This document shows, piece by piece, positions 11,910 through 23,789 of a stretch of DNA of 64,000 nt (position 1 is the first letter of the stretch; each line of letters starts with the position of its first letter). Source of the DNA: Ariolimax columbianus. Its lineage: Eukaryota; Mollusca; Gastropoda; Stylommatophora; Arionidae. A program made the position numbers and the translations under genes. The stretch covers positions 48,078,675-48,142,674 of the forward strand of contig JAVGWX010000013.1 of assembly GCA_036924085.1 (NCBI GenBank), given 5' to 3'. The notes under the pieces are model-generated. The model was not told the origin of the DNA, searched no databases, and was given only the letters and a program-made list of their open reading frames with translations.

Positions 11910-12217
11910 AATTACTCAGGGTCAGGTGTAATATACTGGCCAAGATCCCAATCTCGACTTTCACGGATTCCTCCCCGGTAATAGACTGTTATTCTTGTCA
12001 AGCAAACGAGGTGGGGGATCAACGAGGTCCCCGTAGTAGTGAGGAACACGTAGATGAACCCAATCATTGCACAAAACCCTGGACGACCTCTGTCCACCTT
12101 CATCAGCACGCTTGGGATGTAAGGAAAGCTACTGCAGCCCGTCACTAAACGTGATTTTCAGGCCGCACATAAGAGTAAACATACTCATTATAGGTAATAA
12201 AACAACAACAACAACTT
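11910..12217 (+). mobile_element. Family A repeat, full length, plus strand
   Basis: Contains the family landmarks in order: CAGGGTCAGG head, GGCCAAGATCC, CGTAGTAGTGAG, CATCAGCACGCTTGGGATGT, GCTACTGCA, GAGTAAACATACTCATTATA and a (CAA)5 tail. About ten other copies occur in this window. The length of ~300 bp, lack of coding sequence and simple 3' tail suggest a SINE. No clear A and B boxes found. Confidence 0.75.
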
Positions 12218-12384
12218 GATAATCCCCCAACAGAAGTTCCTGGCCTGTCCTCTTATCTGTTAAAATAATTCCATGTCAATGTTGAACAGACAAGCGGGCA
12301 GTACTCATCCTTGTCACAATCTTCTCTTTATATGAATACATTGTGAATAAAGTCTGTTGAATCTTACAGTGACGATGGCGAATT

Positions 12385-12625
12385 AACTAAAAAAGAAAGG
12401 TCCAGATTATAAATTAGGAATTATTTTGTTAGTCAGTGAGTGGTGAATGCTTGGAATGCATTGCCACAGGAAGTAGTGGTGGCATGGCCAATTAATGCAA
12501 GAGTAGATTGGATGCACATAGCTTTTAGAGCAAGAAAATGTAAATGAAACTGGTTCAATACAGAATCTGCAGAGTCTTCTACACCAGTATAAACAGTTTA
12601 GGTAATACGTTAAGTTTGCTCTAAG
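12385..12625 (+). pseudogene. LINE type II (CR1/L2-like) 3' end
   Basis: Translation gives VVNAWNALPQEVVVA, the conserved final segment of CR1/L2-like RT ORFs, then non-coding AGAGTCTTCTACACCAGTAT. The same 3' end occurs at 16.94-17.1 kb and 39.9-40.1 kb on the minus strand. Strongly 5'-truncated. Confidence 0.75.
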
Positions 12626-12749
12626 TACAGGTCACTGAATACAGGTCACTGAGTATTCTTGAGTCGTTTCAATCCATACCTAAACTGATCAGATTTGTAA
12701 TTAGTTTCTCAAATACTGGACTGTGATCAAAGGCCGCATTGTAGTATAT

Positions 12750-12920
12750 CTCCTTCTTCTTCTGCTTTCGTTCTCAATCTCCTGCTACCAAGCCCTGAAC
12801 AGGGCTTCGCAAGTAGCAGCATGTAGTCAGGAGAACGGAATCCGTTGTATCGCTAGTTTACAGCTTGACTACGATATTTGCACCTTTCGATCCGACACAT
12901 CCGTCTATTGTAGTATATAA
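12750..12920 (-). mobile_element. Family B repeat, minus strand
   Basis: Read on the minus strand it runs GATGTGTCGGATCGAAAGG, CTGTAAACTAGCGATACAAC, CTGACTACATGCTGCTACTT, AAGCCCTG..., and ends in GAAGAAGAAGG. Five further loci share this order. Function and class unknown; the (GAA)n end suggests a LINE or SINE 3' tail. Confidence 0.7.
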
Positions 12921-13059
12921 AGTCCGTATACATACCCCTTTATACTTCTCTATATTGTTCTGCCTTTGTCGTATACTTAATAGTTCTTCACTAGTTCCGA
13001 TGTTCTGGCTAAATCGAAATAGTTCACCTGGAACTTCGTGTTGTCTTCTCTGCGCCTAA

Positions 13060-13665
13060 TTATTTCATGTACAGCATATCACACACAGTACAGTGTGTTG
13101 TTTGTCCATCGTAATAGGCGAGGACCACTTCGTCAGCATTCACTATTCGCAGGAGTTCGAAGATGGCTAAATAAGCTAATCTGAACCTTGAATTGTCTGT
13201 TGCACTTAGTACAGGGAAATAAGACACCTCCTTGCACCGAGGCTGAAGAACGGTTGATGTGAGCAGACTTGCGGAGCGATCGTCTCTGGATAGCCTCATT
13301 CATTGATGATACCTCATGTCTCTGAACCCTCTCAGCAATAGTGCTGCTCAAGTCTGGGCCATTGGTGGCGATTCTTTCCCAGTCATCGTGGTTAATACCG
13401 CATTGGATCCGTGGTCTCTTAAGTGTGTCCCTATACCCTTTCCGCTGCCCACTGCTTGCTCTCTTGCCATTTTGTTCACCATAGAGCAGCTCTTTTGGTA
13501 GACGTTGATCCAACATGCGTACCACATGGCCAGCCCATCTCAGCGGTGCTGCACATATCACGGTGTGTATACTGGACATGCCCAATCGCGCTAACACATC
13601 TGTATTTGGCGCCATGTCCTGCCATCTACTCCTCAGTAGGGCCTCAGTAGTTTCCGCAAGCAGTG
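13060..13665 (-). pseudogene. LINE type I-like RT C-terminus with remnant zinc finger
   Basis: An open minus frame from ~13660 to 13133 reads RSRWQDMAPNTDVLAR, LRWAGHVVRMLDQRLPKE, LLYGEQNGKRA and ends CTKCNRQFKVQISLF-SHL. This is the tail of a LINE RT that normally ends in a single C2H2 finger. Here the first two Cys and first His are present, but the second His is replaced by Pro (HLRTP). About 175 codons are open with no stop. It borders a GGACA array on its 5' side. 5'-truncated. Confidence 0.8.
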
Positions 13666-13689
13666 CATGTGGAAGTGGTTTAATTTAAG

Positions 13690-14012
13690 GACACAGTGCA
13701 ATACAGCTTGCACAGGATAGGACCGGGATAGGGCGGACAGGGCAGGGCAGAGCAGAGTAGGACAGAAAATGGCAGTACAGGGCAGGACCGGAATGGACAG
13801 GACATAGCAGGACTGGACAGGACATAGCAGGGCAGGACAGGACATGGCAGCGCAGGACAGGACATGGCAGGACCGGACAGGGCAGGACAGGACAGAACAG
13901 GACAGGACAGGGCAGGGCAAGTCAGGGCAGGACCGGACAGGACAGGACAGGACACAGGGCAGAATAGGACCAGACATGACAGTGGAGGACAAGACAGGAC
14001 AGGACAGTGAAG
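13690..14012 (+). repeat. Degenerate GGACA pentanucleotide array
   Basis: Repeats of AGGAC, GGGCAGGACA and GACATGGCAG. It begins right at the truncated end of the LINE fragment at 13060-13665. ORFs here (CPVLSCPVLS) are artefacts. Confidence 0.88.
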
Positions 14013-14029
14013 TAGAGTGGAGTGGAGTA

Positions 14030-14867
14030 CAGCGAAGTGTAGAATAGAATAGTATCTTCATTAAAAAAGATCACCTTACCCGTGGCTCTCTGAATGCCTG
14101 GTGTCACCGAACAACTGCCCAACACACGTCTCTCAACACGGTCTAAAAACTGTTTAAGTAGATCTCATACTGAACACGCTGCGAGAGCCGCATCTGGACA
14201 AGTTAAAAACACAATGAAGCCCAAACAACAACAAATATCCATAGTCGACTCCCCCTTCTCCCTCGCCTCCCCCTTCCCATTTCGTTATATTTACTTGTGT
14301 GGACAAAAAATGGCCTTCTACTGATTCTTAGAAGGACCGAAAACTAAATACACACCGACACACACACCTACACACGCTTACGCCCACTCATATACATACA
14401 CATACACCCCCACGCACATCACTAACCTAAAACAAATATAGAACACGATTGTGTCAGCCAGTACACATCACACATCATCATCTAATGCAGCAACTCAACA
14501 TAACTTACCTTGTTTATGTATTATTCTAAAAGCATTTTAAAGGCTCATGAAATCTGCTAACGGAATGAGGTCAGGGTCGCTAGAAGAGACTGCGTGACAA
14601 TTTTAGAAAGCGTGAGATGAGTGAGAACAATAAGAAAAGTCAAGGCGTGTAACACTTTGAACAAAATAGCGAAAACATCGTAATGATAAACATGTTTTAA
14701 ACACTCGGGAAACGTGCACAGCACACAGAAGGAGTAAGTATAAAAATACTAAGATTTTTGTTTCGGTACAAGCTGTTATTTATCATAAAATATGTTTCTG
14801 TTTGGGTCTACAGAAGTGTAATTTGTTGATCAACATTCATTACGACTGTAATTGTTGAAAAGTTTGT
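14030..14867. other. Unassigned spacer with a short CA-rich stretch
   Basis: 14350-14420 is rich in ACACAC and ATACACAT. Nothing else recognised. Confidence 0.4.
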
Positions 14868-15078
14868 TTTTTGTTTTTTTGTAGCCGGATGTAGTCCGGA
14901 GAACGGTATGCGTTGTGTTGTTGTTTACAGACTGATTGCGATATTTGCACATGTAGGTCCGATATTAGATATCAGCATGACATTTTTGGGAACCGGCTTA
15001 TCCTTCCCTATTCGATGCCTTCTCTGTAGCCAGTCTGCTCTGTTGCAGTCTACTATCCTGTATCATTACTTGCATGTG
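14868..15078 (-). mobile_element. Family B repeat, 3' part, minus strand, interrupted
   Basis: Shares GTAGTCCGGAGAACGGTATG, TTTACAGACTGATTGCGATA and TTCTCTGTAGCCAGTCTGC with the copy at 50.3-50.7 kb. Similarity stops at ~15075, where a family A copy starts, and resumes at 15725. The two parts are one B element split by an insertion. Confidence 0.7.
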
Positions 15079-15370
15079 TTGTTGAAGGAATGTCTACAAT
15101 GGATAGGTTTACTCTTTTGTGCGCCCTGAAAACGACGTTTTAATGGCGGTGTGTTGAAGATTTCCTCGTATCATGAGCATGTTGGTGAAGGTGGCCCATG
15201 CGGTTGTGCTATGTTTGGCTTCATCTGCGCTTCGCTCACTACTACGGCGATCATATCGATCCCTCATATTGTTAGCTAAGCTGCAATGAAACTAGCCCGT
15301 TTCCAGGAAGGACTAAAGGAAAGTCAAGGTGAGGGTCTTGGCCAGTATATTTTACCTGACCATACATGTC
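15079..15370 (-). mobile_element. Family A repeat, minus strand, inserted in family B
   Basis: Landmarks on the minus strand: CCTCACCTTGACTTTCC, CGCCGTAGTAGTGAGCG, CATGCTCATGATACGAGG, then a weak CAAC tail at 15079. Its head runs directly into the 32-bp array. Confidence 0.75.
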
Positions 15371-15715
15371 TGATCAGTATATTTTGCCTGACCCTACATG
15401 TCTGATCAGTATATTTTGCCTGACCCTACATTTCTGAACAGTATATTTTGCCTGACCCCACGTGTCTGATCAGTATATTTTGCCTGAACCTACATGTCTG
15501 ATCAGTATATTTTTTCTGAACCCCACATGTCTGATCGGTATTTTGTTGTTGACCCTAGATGTCTGATCAGTATGTTTTGCCTCACCCTACATGTCTGATC
15601 AGTATGTTTTGTCTGATCCTACATGTCTGATCAGTATGTTTTGTCTGACCCTACGTGTCTGATCAGTATATTTTGCCTGACCCTAGATGTCTGATCAGTA
15701 TGTTTTGTCTGACCA
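15345..15715 (-). repeat. 32-bp tandem repeat, ~12 copies, from the family A head
   Basis: The plus-strand unit is CTGATCAGTATATTTTGCCT plus GACCCTACATGT. Its reverse complement is the family A head (CATGT..AGGGTCAGGCAAAA and TATACTGATCAG) with ~6 bases deleted. The array continues the head of the A copy at 15079-15370. Confidence 0.9.
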
Positions 15716-15724
15716 GACGTTCGT

Positions 15725-16000
15725 CTTCCTTCCTTCACGTGAAGGCGTAGAAGGGTCTTGCTGGCTTTGAGGCTAGCAATCAGCGTTGGGGTTGCTGACA
15801 ACTGCAGCCCATGCAAAGTGCAGCATCTTGAGCCCAGTCTTTGAAAATGTGTCGATTTCTAAACTTGCGTTATCTTCAATGTTTACGTCCGGGGCCTCAT
15901 GATTTTCAAACTCAATCAACGCGTGTGCCTGTTCGAATGTTACTTGAAGTTGCCCATCTCCCTGCCGATACAAGTCAGATTAGCGGGTCGCACTAGTAGA
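15725..16000 (-). mobile_element. Family B repeat, 5' part, minus strand
   Basis: GGCGTAGAAGGGTCTTG followed by GAGGCTAGCAATCAGC matches GGTGTAGAAGGGTCTTG and GACGCTAGCAGTCAGC at 50.55 kb. It is the continuation of 14868-15078. A 66-codon minus frame at 15773-15973 is open but I cannot assign it. Confidence 0.65.
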
Positions 16001-16934
16001 GACTATATACAACATTTCAGCTCTCTGGATTATGAAGTTGGTTAAAATAAGAGACATAGAAGTCTACCCAAACTGGCAATGGTCATGTCAGGTTCAGTTG
16101 TTGTTGTTGTTGTTGGATGCACATAATGAGTGAGTTTACTAAAACTGTAGGCATTCACCCGGATGTCCTCTAATAAGATGAATAGATAACATGAATAAAA
16201 CGCTTCGATAACATGGAATTCCAATACCGAAATGAGTTTTAACATTTTAATCCCTGGCATCATAAATTTGTTATGCCTCATTGAATTCCAGGATTGCAAA
16301 TATTACATAATATCATGATTACAATATGCAATAATTACAGATTACATAGTTCCAGGATTGAAGAATACCTGGGTTACAGATTAGAGAATACCAGGAATAC
16401 ATATTAAGTAATATTAAGATTATAGTTTGCAGAATCCCTATGCGTCTCACCCAGTCAATGAACTCCCTACTCAACTCATCTACTTGCTGGAGTGAACGGC
16501 ATGCGTAACCGTACTGGCCATTCATTTGGCCATGAACTTATATATGTTTCACTGGTTGGCTGCTAAAAAAAACGGATAACAGAAGGCTGCGCCTCTTTGG
16601 TACATGTCAATAGTGGGGTGATCACCTTTTAACTGCAATTATGACGTCATGTTGCTCGTCTCCACCGTGATGGCACATGCAGGACACTCTTGACATCCTT
16701 AGCAACCATATTAACAAGTTACAATACAAAGACATGGGTTTTATAATGTCTATCCTACTTTAAGATTTTCATTTGAAGCCCATTCGTATCCGTACGTTCA
16801 TCTAAAATACAAAACCGTTTGACCCGCTTGCCTCTCACGGTTAATAAAACATTCTCAGTTCAAGCAAAACTAACCAATTCGGTGTCTTACGTTACATAGT
16901 TTCCCAACAAATGCACATATCATAAACTAAAACT
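16001..16934. other. Mostly unassigned; small family A tail fragment
   Basis: 16095-16135 (GTTGTTGTTGTTGGATGCAC then ATAATGAGTGAGTTTACT) matches the tail end of family A on the minus strand. 16310-16430 has loosely repeated GGATTACAGA/ATTACAT motifs. No gene seen. Confidence 0.4.
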
Positions 16935-17697
16935 TAAACGTAAATTGAACGTCTTTATACTGGTTTAGAAGACTCTGCAGAGTCTGTATACAGCTAGTTT
17001 CATTTACATCACCTTGCTCTAAAAGCTATGCGCATCCAAATTATTCGTAAATGCATTAATTGTCCCTGCCTCCACTACCTCCTGTGGCAATGCATTCTAA
17101 GCATTGACCACTGACTAAAAAACATATTTCCTAATATCTAATCTGGACATGTCTTTAGTTAATTTATAGCTATGCCTTCTTGTTCTTGTGAGGGGGTTGT
17201 ATTTTGAAAAAAACGTGTTATAGTCTAATTTATCCGTTCCTCTGATCATCTTATAAATCTGTATTAAGTCATCTCGAATTCTTCTCTTTTCTAGACACTG
17301 TAGACCGGTTTTTCTGAGTCTTTCCTCATAACTGTAATTCTGGAATCCCATTATCAGCTTTAGCGCTCTTTTTTTGTATCCTTTCCAGCATGTTTATATC
17401 CCCTCTATGATAAGGACTCCACACATGTACACAGTACTCAAATCTAGGTCTAACTAATGCTTTATACAGTTTGACTATCACTTCATATTTATTTGTATCA
17501 TACCTAACATTGCATTTGCCTTGTTTTACTTCTACCTTAACTTGCTCACTCACCTTACCTGTGTGATCCATTATATCCCCTAGGTACCTTTCCTTATCTA
17601 TCTTTCTAATATTGTTCCCGCCCATTCTGTAATTATGTTCCATATTAGATTTACCCATGTGGATGACTGTACATTTATCTACATTAAACTCCATTTA
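16935..17697 (-). pseudogene. LINE type II (CR1/L2-like) reverse transcriptase C-terminus
   Basis: The minus frame from 17694 reads MEFNVDKCTVIHMGKSN, ...VKLYKALVRPRFEYCVHVWS. After a frameshift near 17340 it reads YSYEERLRKTGLQCLEKRR, RDDLIQIYKMIRG and RSYK-like basic residues, then NALPQEV-like residues near 17080. These are the standard end-of-RT blocks of CR1/L2-type LINEs. The 3' non-coding end (AGAGTCTTCTAAACCAGTAT) matches the 12.4 and 39.9 kb copies. At least one frameshift and several stops. Confidence 0.85.
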
Positions 17698-17699
17698 CC

Positions 17700-18245
17700 A
17701 GATCATTATCTAGCATGTCCATTGCAGAAAGTCACTCAAATCTCAGTCTTTCTGTAAGACTCGATCTTTAGCCAATTTTTCTTCTTCCGTCACTGTCTTC
17801 AGAACATCTTTGATCGTGTGTCTTGTGTTCATGGCTGTCTGCTTCTGTCTCGTTCTTCAGGTACCATACCTTCCAGTATATTTTTATTCAAGACCGTTGT
17901 GGTGTTTGATATGTCCAAAGTATTGTAATTTCCTAATCGTAGCACTGTAACCAGCCAATGTTTTTAAATATATATGAAACTCTCTTCAGACGTTGGATAT
18001 TTTCCTTTTCCGCTGTTCATTGTTTTCTCAGAACTTTCTTGAAGTATTCTAGCTCGAGAGATTCACTTTTCTTTTATAGGATTTCTGTGTTTCGCGTCCG
18101 TACTTTGCAACAGGAAAGTTCCATGTAATCTACATTTTTATTTTTGCTTTCTTCCTGTTTTCTTATTTTATTGAACATCTGCATTGACATGGCCATTTTC
18201 ATTCTCAATTCTTTTTTGACAGTCTCCATTATTTCTAACAATGGA
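17700..18245 (-). pseudogene. LINE type I RT C-terminal fragment
   Basis: With frameshifts, the minus strand gives LELEYFKKVLRKQ, FGH-like TLWTYQTPQRS in one frame (IKRHNG-like in another), ILEGMVP-like and TRHKRCSEDSDGRRK residues. The blocks correspond to YFGHIKRHNGLE and MEGMVPGK in better copies. Heavily decayed; it abuts the type II copy at ~17700. Confidence 0.5.
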
Positions 18246-18619
18246 AGAAGATATTTTAAACTTATGACATTTTCGATTTGTTAATTTTCTAGTATAAAGT
18301 TAGCTCTGTTACGTATGTGTTGTCGGTGGTCATTATTAAGTTTTCGTGGGGTCGGTTTGTTTTTGTGTTCGTCATTTGGCCTTATTTACTGAAATATGTT
18401 GTTCTTCACTATGATTTGTAAGGCACAGGGTCAGCTGTGACCTTCCCATATATTTTGTTGTTGTGTACTTTAAAAGTATCTACAGTATGGGATAGTCAGT
18501 GTAATGTCCAGCTCGCCATATTCACTTCTAACTGTGCCAGGTAGGTTACAATGCGACTTTTCTAGGCTCCCATTTCTAGTCCTGATAACACTCAGGTCAG
18601 GTCATCCGGTAACCGATCA
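18246..18619. other. Unassigned spacer between two LINE relics
   Basis: T-rich sequence. Nothing recognised. Confidence 0.4.
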
Positions 18620-19745
18620 TGTGGTTGGGGCACACATGAAGACATCCTCACATTCCCAAGCTACCCTTCTCTGTCAGTGGCCGCTGCCTGTGCCTCTTCT
18701 AGTAAGAGATTGGTCCATTCTTTTATGTTGTCCTCCCATCTCTTTTTTGGGACGGCCTCTTCGTCGTCTGACTTGCACCTTTCCGTGCAGGAGTGTATTT
18801 GCAAGACCATTTGATCTCAATATGTGACCGTACCAAGCGAGTTTCCTTCTGTTGACAGTTGCCAAGAGGTCTTCTTAAGGCCCTATTGCTGTTGTAATTC
18901 TATCTCGTATTTCCTCATTTGTAACTCGATCTTTGTACATGACGTTTAAAAGTCTTCGGAAACATCTCATCTCCAAGGCATGTATCCTTCGCTGAAGGTC
19001 AGCTGTAACTGTCCATGTCTCACACGCTTAGAGGAATATTGACAGGACCAATGGACGCATTAATCTGATTTTCGTGTATAGTGCTAACCGTTTATCTTGC
19101 CAGATTTTGTTAAGCCGTGCAAGCACCGCTATTGTCTGTGCTATTCTGGCCAAAGCCTCACATGTTGATCCTTCATCACTGACAATCGAACCCAGATATT
19201 TAAAAGGGTCAACCACTTCGAGTTCCTGGTCATTAGCTTTTATCCTGCTGTTAAAGCCCTCAGCGTTGCTGGTCATTAATTTTGTATTTCCAGAGTTTGT
19301 TTCCAAACCATAGTCAAGAGCTGTTTCATCGAGCCATCTGACCCATTCCTGGAGTTCTGCTTCTGAACCCGCTAACCCGCCGATGTCATCTGCAAAACGA
19401 AGGTTGATAATCGTTCGGCCCCCTATCTTGATAGTACCAACGTGACCTCCAAGTGCCTCACTCATAATTCCATTCAAGGAATATATTGAAAAGAGTTGGA
19501 GAGAGTGTACAACCCTGTCTCACATCAACTGCTGTGCGAAACCAATCCCCTCGCCTCCCATTCACAAGAACTGTGCTGGACGTCTTGTCATACGGGTGTT
19601 CAAGGACTTTTACAATATTTCCATAATACTGAGATGAATAACACTTATACCAGCAGACAGAAACTACACGTTTCTGTTTGACACATCCTGCTAAGAACTT
19701 TCGATAGGTGACCTCAAGCGACGTGAAATTTGCACAGCTCAATTT
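18620..19745 (-). pseudogene. LINE reverse transcriptase (type I-like) with catalytic FADD box
   Basis: Minus strand, three frame pieces: 19742-19458 (GDWFRTAVDVRQGCTLSPTL, then FNIFLE), 19477-19028 (INLRFADDIGGLAGSEAEL, then YLGSIVSDEGSTCEALARI, LARLNKIW), and 18865-18674 (RRKLAWYGHILRSNGLAN, GRPKK). In order these are RT motif 4 (RQGC.LSP), the catalytic FADD motif, the thumb, and the C-terminal W.GH....GRP segment. One frameshift lies between LFNIFLE and the FADD piece and another near 19020. The endonuclease and 5' RT motifs are missing, so it is a 5'-truncated dead copy. Confidence 0.9.
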
Positions 19746-20555
19746 GTCTGAGATTTTAGGTCAACGCACTATTTTTCTATCGCTGAATACTTGCCATTCC
19801 AAATTATTGAATATTAAAACCTCCACTAGTGAACTATGGCGAAGTAACATTTTGCACTTCTCATTCTTACTGGAATTTCCAGATCAACGCACTACTTTCT
19901 GCTCGCCGCGTCGCCGCGTCGTGCATTCTGGGATTAGTTCAATGTTAGGCTGAAAGTCTGAATTATTTCGTATGCCTGTGGAGAACATGAAAATCCCACA
20001 CGAAGTCGGTTAGTAAAGCCATACTTTTGTAAAGTGGCTTATTGGCTGAAGCGTCACGATTGCCAGGTAATTTTCATTTCCTGAAACTGCCGTTCAATCT
20101 TTCAGTTTTTCAGTTAGACCTTAGTTTTAATGTTTCTAGTTTTCCGAATCTAATAAAGGCGTACCTAGACGCACCGCTTGAGACAGCTTCACTAATATTG
20201 ACTATTGTGTACCCTAAGCATATATGTTCAAACGATAAGGAAACATGTCTTTAACCTACGATAGTTCAGTTAGATAGTGACAAATTTCTATATTTTTAAG
20301 TCGCTAGTTCGAATCTAGCGTGCAGGAATGTTAAGTTTCTTTCACAGTTAATGTTGATTGACATCTAGAAACGTCCGTCATGTTTGACAGGTTATTACAC
20401 GTATCTAAATATTGAGTCTGGTCGTCAAGAATGTTTACAATGTAAATAAAAGTGTCGAGATGACTTTGACGGTAGCGATAATTCTTAGCTTCGTGTGTGT
20501 TTTCATGATTTCGTAGTTTATGGCAAATAACATTATTGGTTTTTGGATCCACTGC
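19746..20555. other. Unassigned spacer; tRNA B-box-like motif at ~20305
   Basis: CTAGTTCGAATCTAGC at 20305-20322 resembles a B box inside a short palindrome, but no A box fits. No coding signal. Confidence 0.35.
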
Positions 20556-20559
20556 TTTT

Positions 20560-23036
20560 GCACCTGTGTTGCTATTGATGCTTCCTTTGTGAGGCTCGAT
20601 ACCACATCCTAATGTGTACCACCTGTCGTGTTATTGATGCATCCTATGTGAGGCTCGATACCACATCCTAATGTGTACCAACTGTCGTGGTATTGATGCC
20701 TCCTATGTGAGGCTCACTACCACATCCTAATGTGTACCAGCTGTCGTGTTATTGATGCCTCCTATGTGAGGCTCGCTACCACATCCTAATGTGTACCACC
20801 TGTCGTGTTATTGATGCCTCCTATGTGAGGCTCGCTACCACATCCTAATGTGTACCACCTGTCGTGTTATTGGTGCCTCCTATGTGAGGCTCGCTACCAC
20901 ATCCTAATGTGTACCACCTGTCGTGTTATTGATGCCTCCTATGTGTGGCTCGCTACCACATCCTAATGTGTACCACCTGTCGAGTTATTGATGCCTCCTA
21001 TGTGAGGCTCGCTACCACATCCTAATGTGTACCACCTGTCGTGTTATTGATGCCTCCTATGTGAGGCTCGCTACCACATCCTAATGTGTACCACCTGTCG
21101 AGTTATTGATGCCTCCTATGTGAGGCTCGCTACCACATCCTAATGTGTACCACCTGTCGAGTTATTGATGCCTCCTATGTGAGGCTCGCTACCACATCCT
21201 AATGTGTACCACCTGTCGTGTTATTGATGCCTCCTATGTGAGGCTCGCTACCACATCCTAATTTGTACCACCTGTCGTGTTATTGATGCCTCCAATGTGA
21301 GGCTCGCTACCACATCCTAATGTGTACCACCTGTCGTGTTATTGATGCCTCCTATGTGAGGCTCGCTACCACATCCTAATGTGTACCACCTGTCGTGTTA
21401 TTGATGCCTCCTATGTGAGGCTCGCTACCACATCCTAATGTGTACCACCTGTCGAGTTATTGATGCCTCCTATGTGAGGCTCGCTACCACATCCTAATGT
21501 GTACCACCTGTCGTGTTATTGATGCCTCCTATGTGAGGCTCGCTACCACATCCTAATTTGTACCACCTGTCGTGTTATTGATGCCTCCAATGTGAGGCTC
21601 GCTACCACATCCTAATGTGTACCACCTGTCGTGTTATTGATGCCTCCTATTTGAGGCTCGCTACCGTATCCTAATGTGTACCACATGTCGTGTTATTGAT
21701 GCCTCCTATGTGAGGCTCGCTACCACATCCTAATGTGTACCACCCGTCGTGTTATTGATGCCTCCTATGTGAGGCTCGCTACCGTATCCTAATGTGTACC
21801 ACATGTGGTGTTATTGACGCCTCCTATGCGAGGCTCGCTACCACATCCAAATGTGTACCACCTGTCGTGTTATTGATGCCTCCTATGTGAGGCTCGCTAC
21901 CACATCCTAATGTGTACCACCTGTCGTGTTATTGATGCCTCCTATGTGAGGCTCGCTACCACATCCTAATGTGTACCACCCGTCGTGTTATTGATGCCTT
22001 CTATGTGAGGCTCGCTACCGTATCCTAATGTGTACCACATGTCGTGTTATTGATGCCTCCTATGTGAGGCTCGCTACTACATCCTAATGTGTACCACCCG
22101 TCGTGTTATTGATGCCTCCTATGTGAGGCTCGCTACCGTATCCTAATGTGTACCACATGTGGTGTTATTGACGCCTCCTATGCGAGGCTCGCTACCACAT
22201 CCTAATGTGTACCACATGTCGTGTTATTGATGCCCCCTATGTGAGGCTCGCTACCACATCCTAATGTGTACCACCTGTCGTGTTATTGATGCCTCCTATG
22301 TGAGGCTCGCTACCACATCCTAATGTGTACCACCTGTCGTGTTATTGATGCCTCCTATGTGAGGCTCGCTACCACAACCTAATGTGTACCACCTGTCGTG
22401 TTATTGATGCCTCCTATGTGAGGCTCGCTACCACATCCTAATGTGTACCACCTGTCGCGTTATTGATGCCTCCTATGTGAGGCTCGCTACCACATCCTAA
22501 TGTGTACCACCTGTCGTGTTATTGATGCCTCCTATGTGAGGCTCGCTACCACATCCTAATGTGTACCACCTGTCGCGTTATTGATGCCTCCTATGTGAGG
22601 CTCGCTACCACATCCTAATGTGTACCACCTGTCGTGTTATTGATGCCTCCTATGTGAGGCTCGCTACCACATCTTAATGTGTACCACCTGTCGTGTTATT
22701 GATGCCTCCTATGTGAGGCTCGCTACCACATCCTAATGTGTACCACCTGTCGTGTTATTGATGCCTCCTATGTGAGGCTCGCTACCACATCCTAATGTGT
22801 ACCACCTGTCGTGTTATTGATGCCTCCTATGTGAGGCTCGCTACCACATCCTAATGTGTACCACCTGTCGCGTTATTGATGCCTCCTATGTGAGGCTCGC
22901 TACCACATCCTAATGTGTACCACCTGTCGTGTTATTGATGCCTCCTATGTGAGGCTCGCTACCACATCCTAATGTGTACCACCTGTCGCGTTATTGATGC
23001 CTCCTATGTGATGCTCGCTACCACATCCTAATGTGT
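20560..23036 (+). repeat. 59-bp satellite, ~42 copies, with 354-bp higher-order repeat
   Basis: The unit contains TATTGATGCCTCCTATGTGA, GGCTCGCTACCACATCCTAA and TGTGTACCACCTGTCGTGT. Most units differ by 0-3 bases. The rare variant CATGTGGTGTTATTGACGCC occurs at 21802 and again at 22156, exactly six units apart, with matching ACCGTATCC variants around each. Origin unknown; no ORF of note. Confidence 0.96.
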
Positions 23037-23214
23037 TTCTATTTGTTTGATAGGAGCCGTGCTGTTACCCACATTTTACAATTGCAAATGTTAGTACTTT
23101 TCTGCATGAATTTCCCCATATATTTCTGTCTAATATGTCCGTCTTTGTCTACATGAATCTTGAGGCTTATTTCTATGTAATATGTTTGTCCTTTTCTGTA
23201 TGAATATTTAGTCC

Positions 23215-23400
23215 TAATTCTTGGCTAAAGACGGATGTGTCGGACCGAAAGGTGCAAATATTGCAGCCAAGCTGTAAATTAGCGACACAACGCATTCCGT
23301 TCTCCTGACTACATCCTGCTACTTGCAAAACCCTGTTCAGGGCTTGGTAGGCAGAGATTGAGAATAAACGCAGAATAAGAAGAAGAAGAATAAGACCTAC
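23215..23400 (+). mobile_element. Family B repeat, plus strand, with (GAA)n tail
   Basis: GACGGATGTGTCGGACCGAA, GCATTCCGTTCTCCTGACTA, ACATCCTGCTACTTGCAAAA, CCTGTTCAGGGCTTGG, then AATAAGAAGAAGAAGAATAA. The cleanest 3' end of the family. Confidence 0.75.
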
Positions 23401-23789
23401 TACTGTCTATTATGTCTGTTCTTTTCTGCATAAATCTTTCCATCTACTTCTGTCTAATATGTCTGTCTGTTTCTGCATTTTGAGCTGACTATCAGATATG
23501 TGGATATGTTGTCTGTGAAGTGCACGTCCCTTCGAGTTAGTTGTTTATATAAAATTCACTGAACTCTATTGACCGCATATGCTGGATTCTCTTTCACAAT
23601 CCATTCAACGGCATGACGATAATCAAGTAAGAAGAATGAGTCCACACTGTCGATTTAATTGCAGATTACCACTGAGCCACCAAAGCCCTACTGAGAGAAT
23701 TCAAAGAGTGGTGCAAGTGAAGTTCAGATCTCGATGTTAACGAGCTGTTTAATGATAATATGAAGTCTAGTGCTAACATTGTAAATACC
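23401..23789. other. Unassigned spacer
   Basis: Contains loosely repeated TCTGTCTAATATGTCTGTC motifs near 23090-23490. No gene. Confidence 0.35.
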
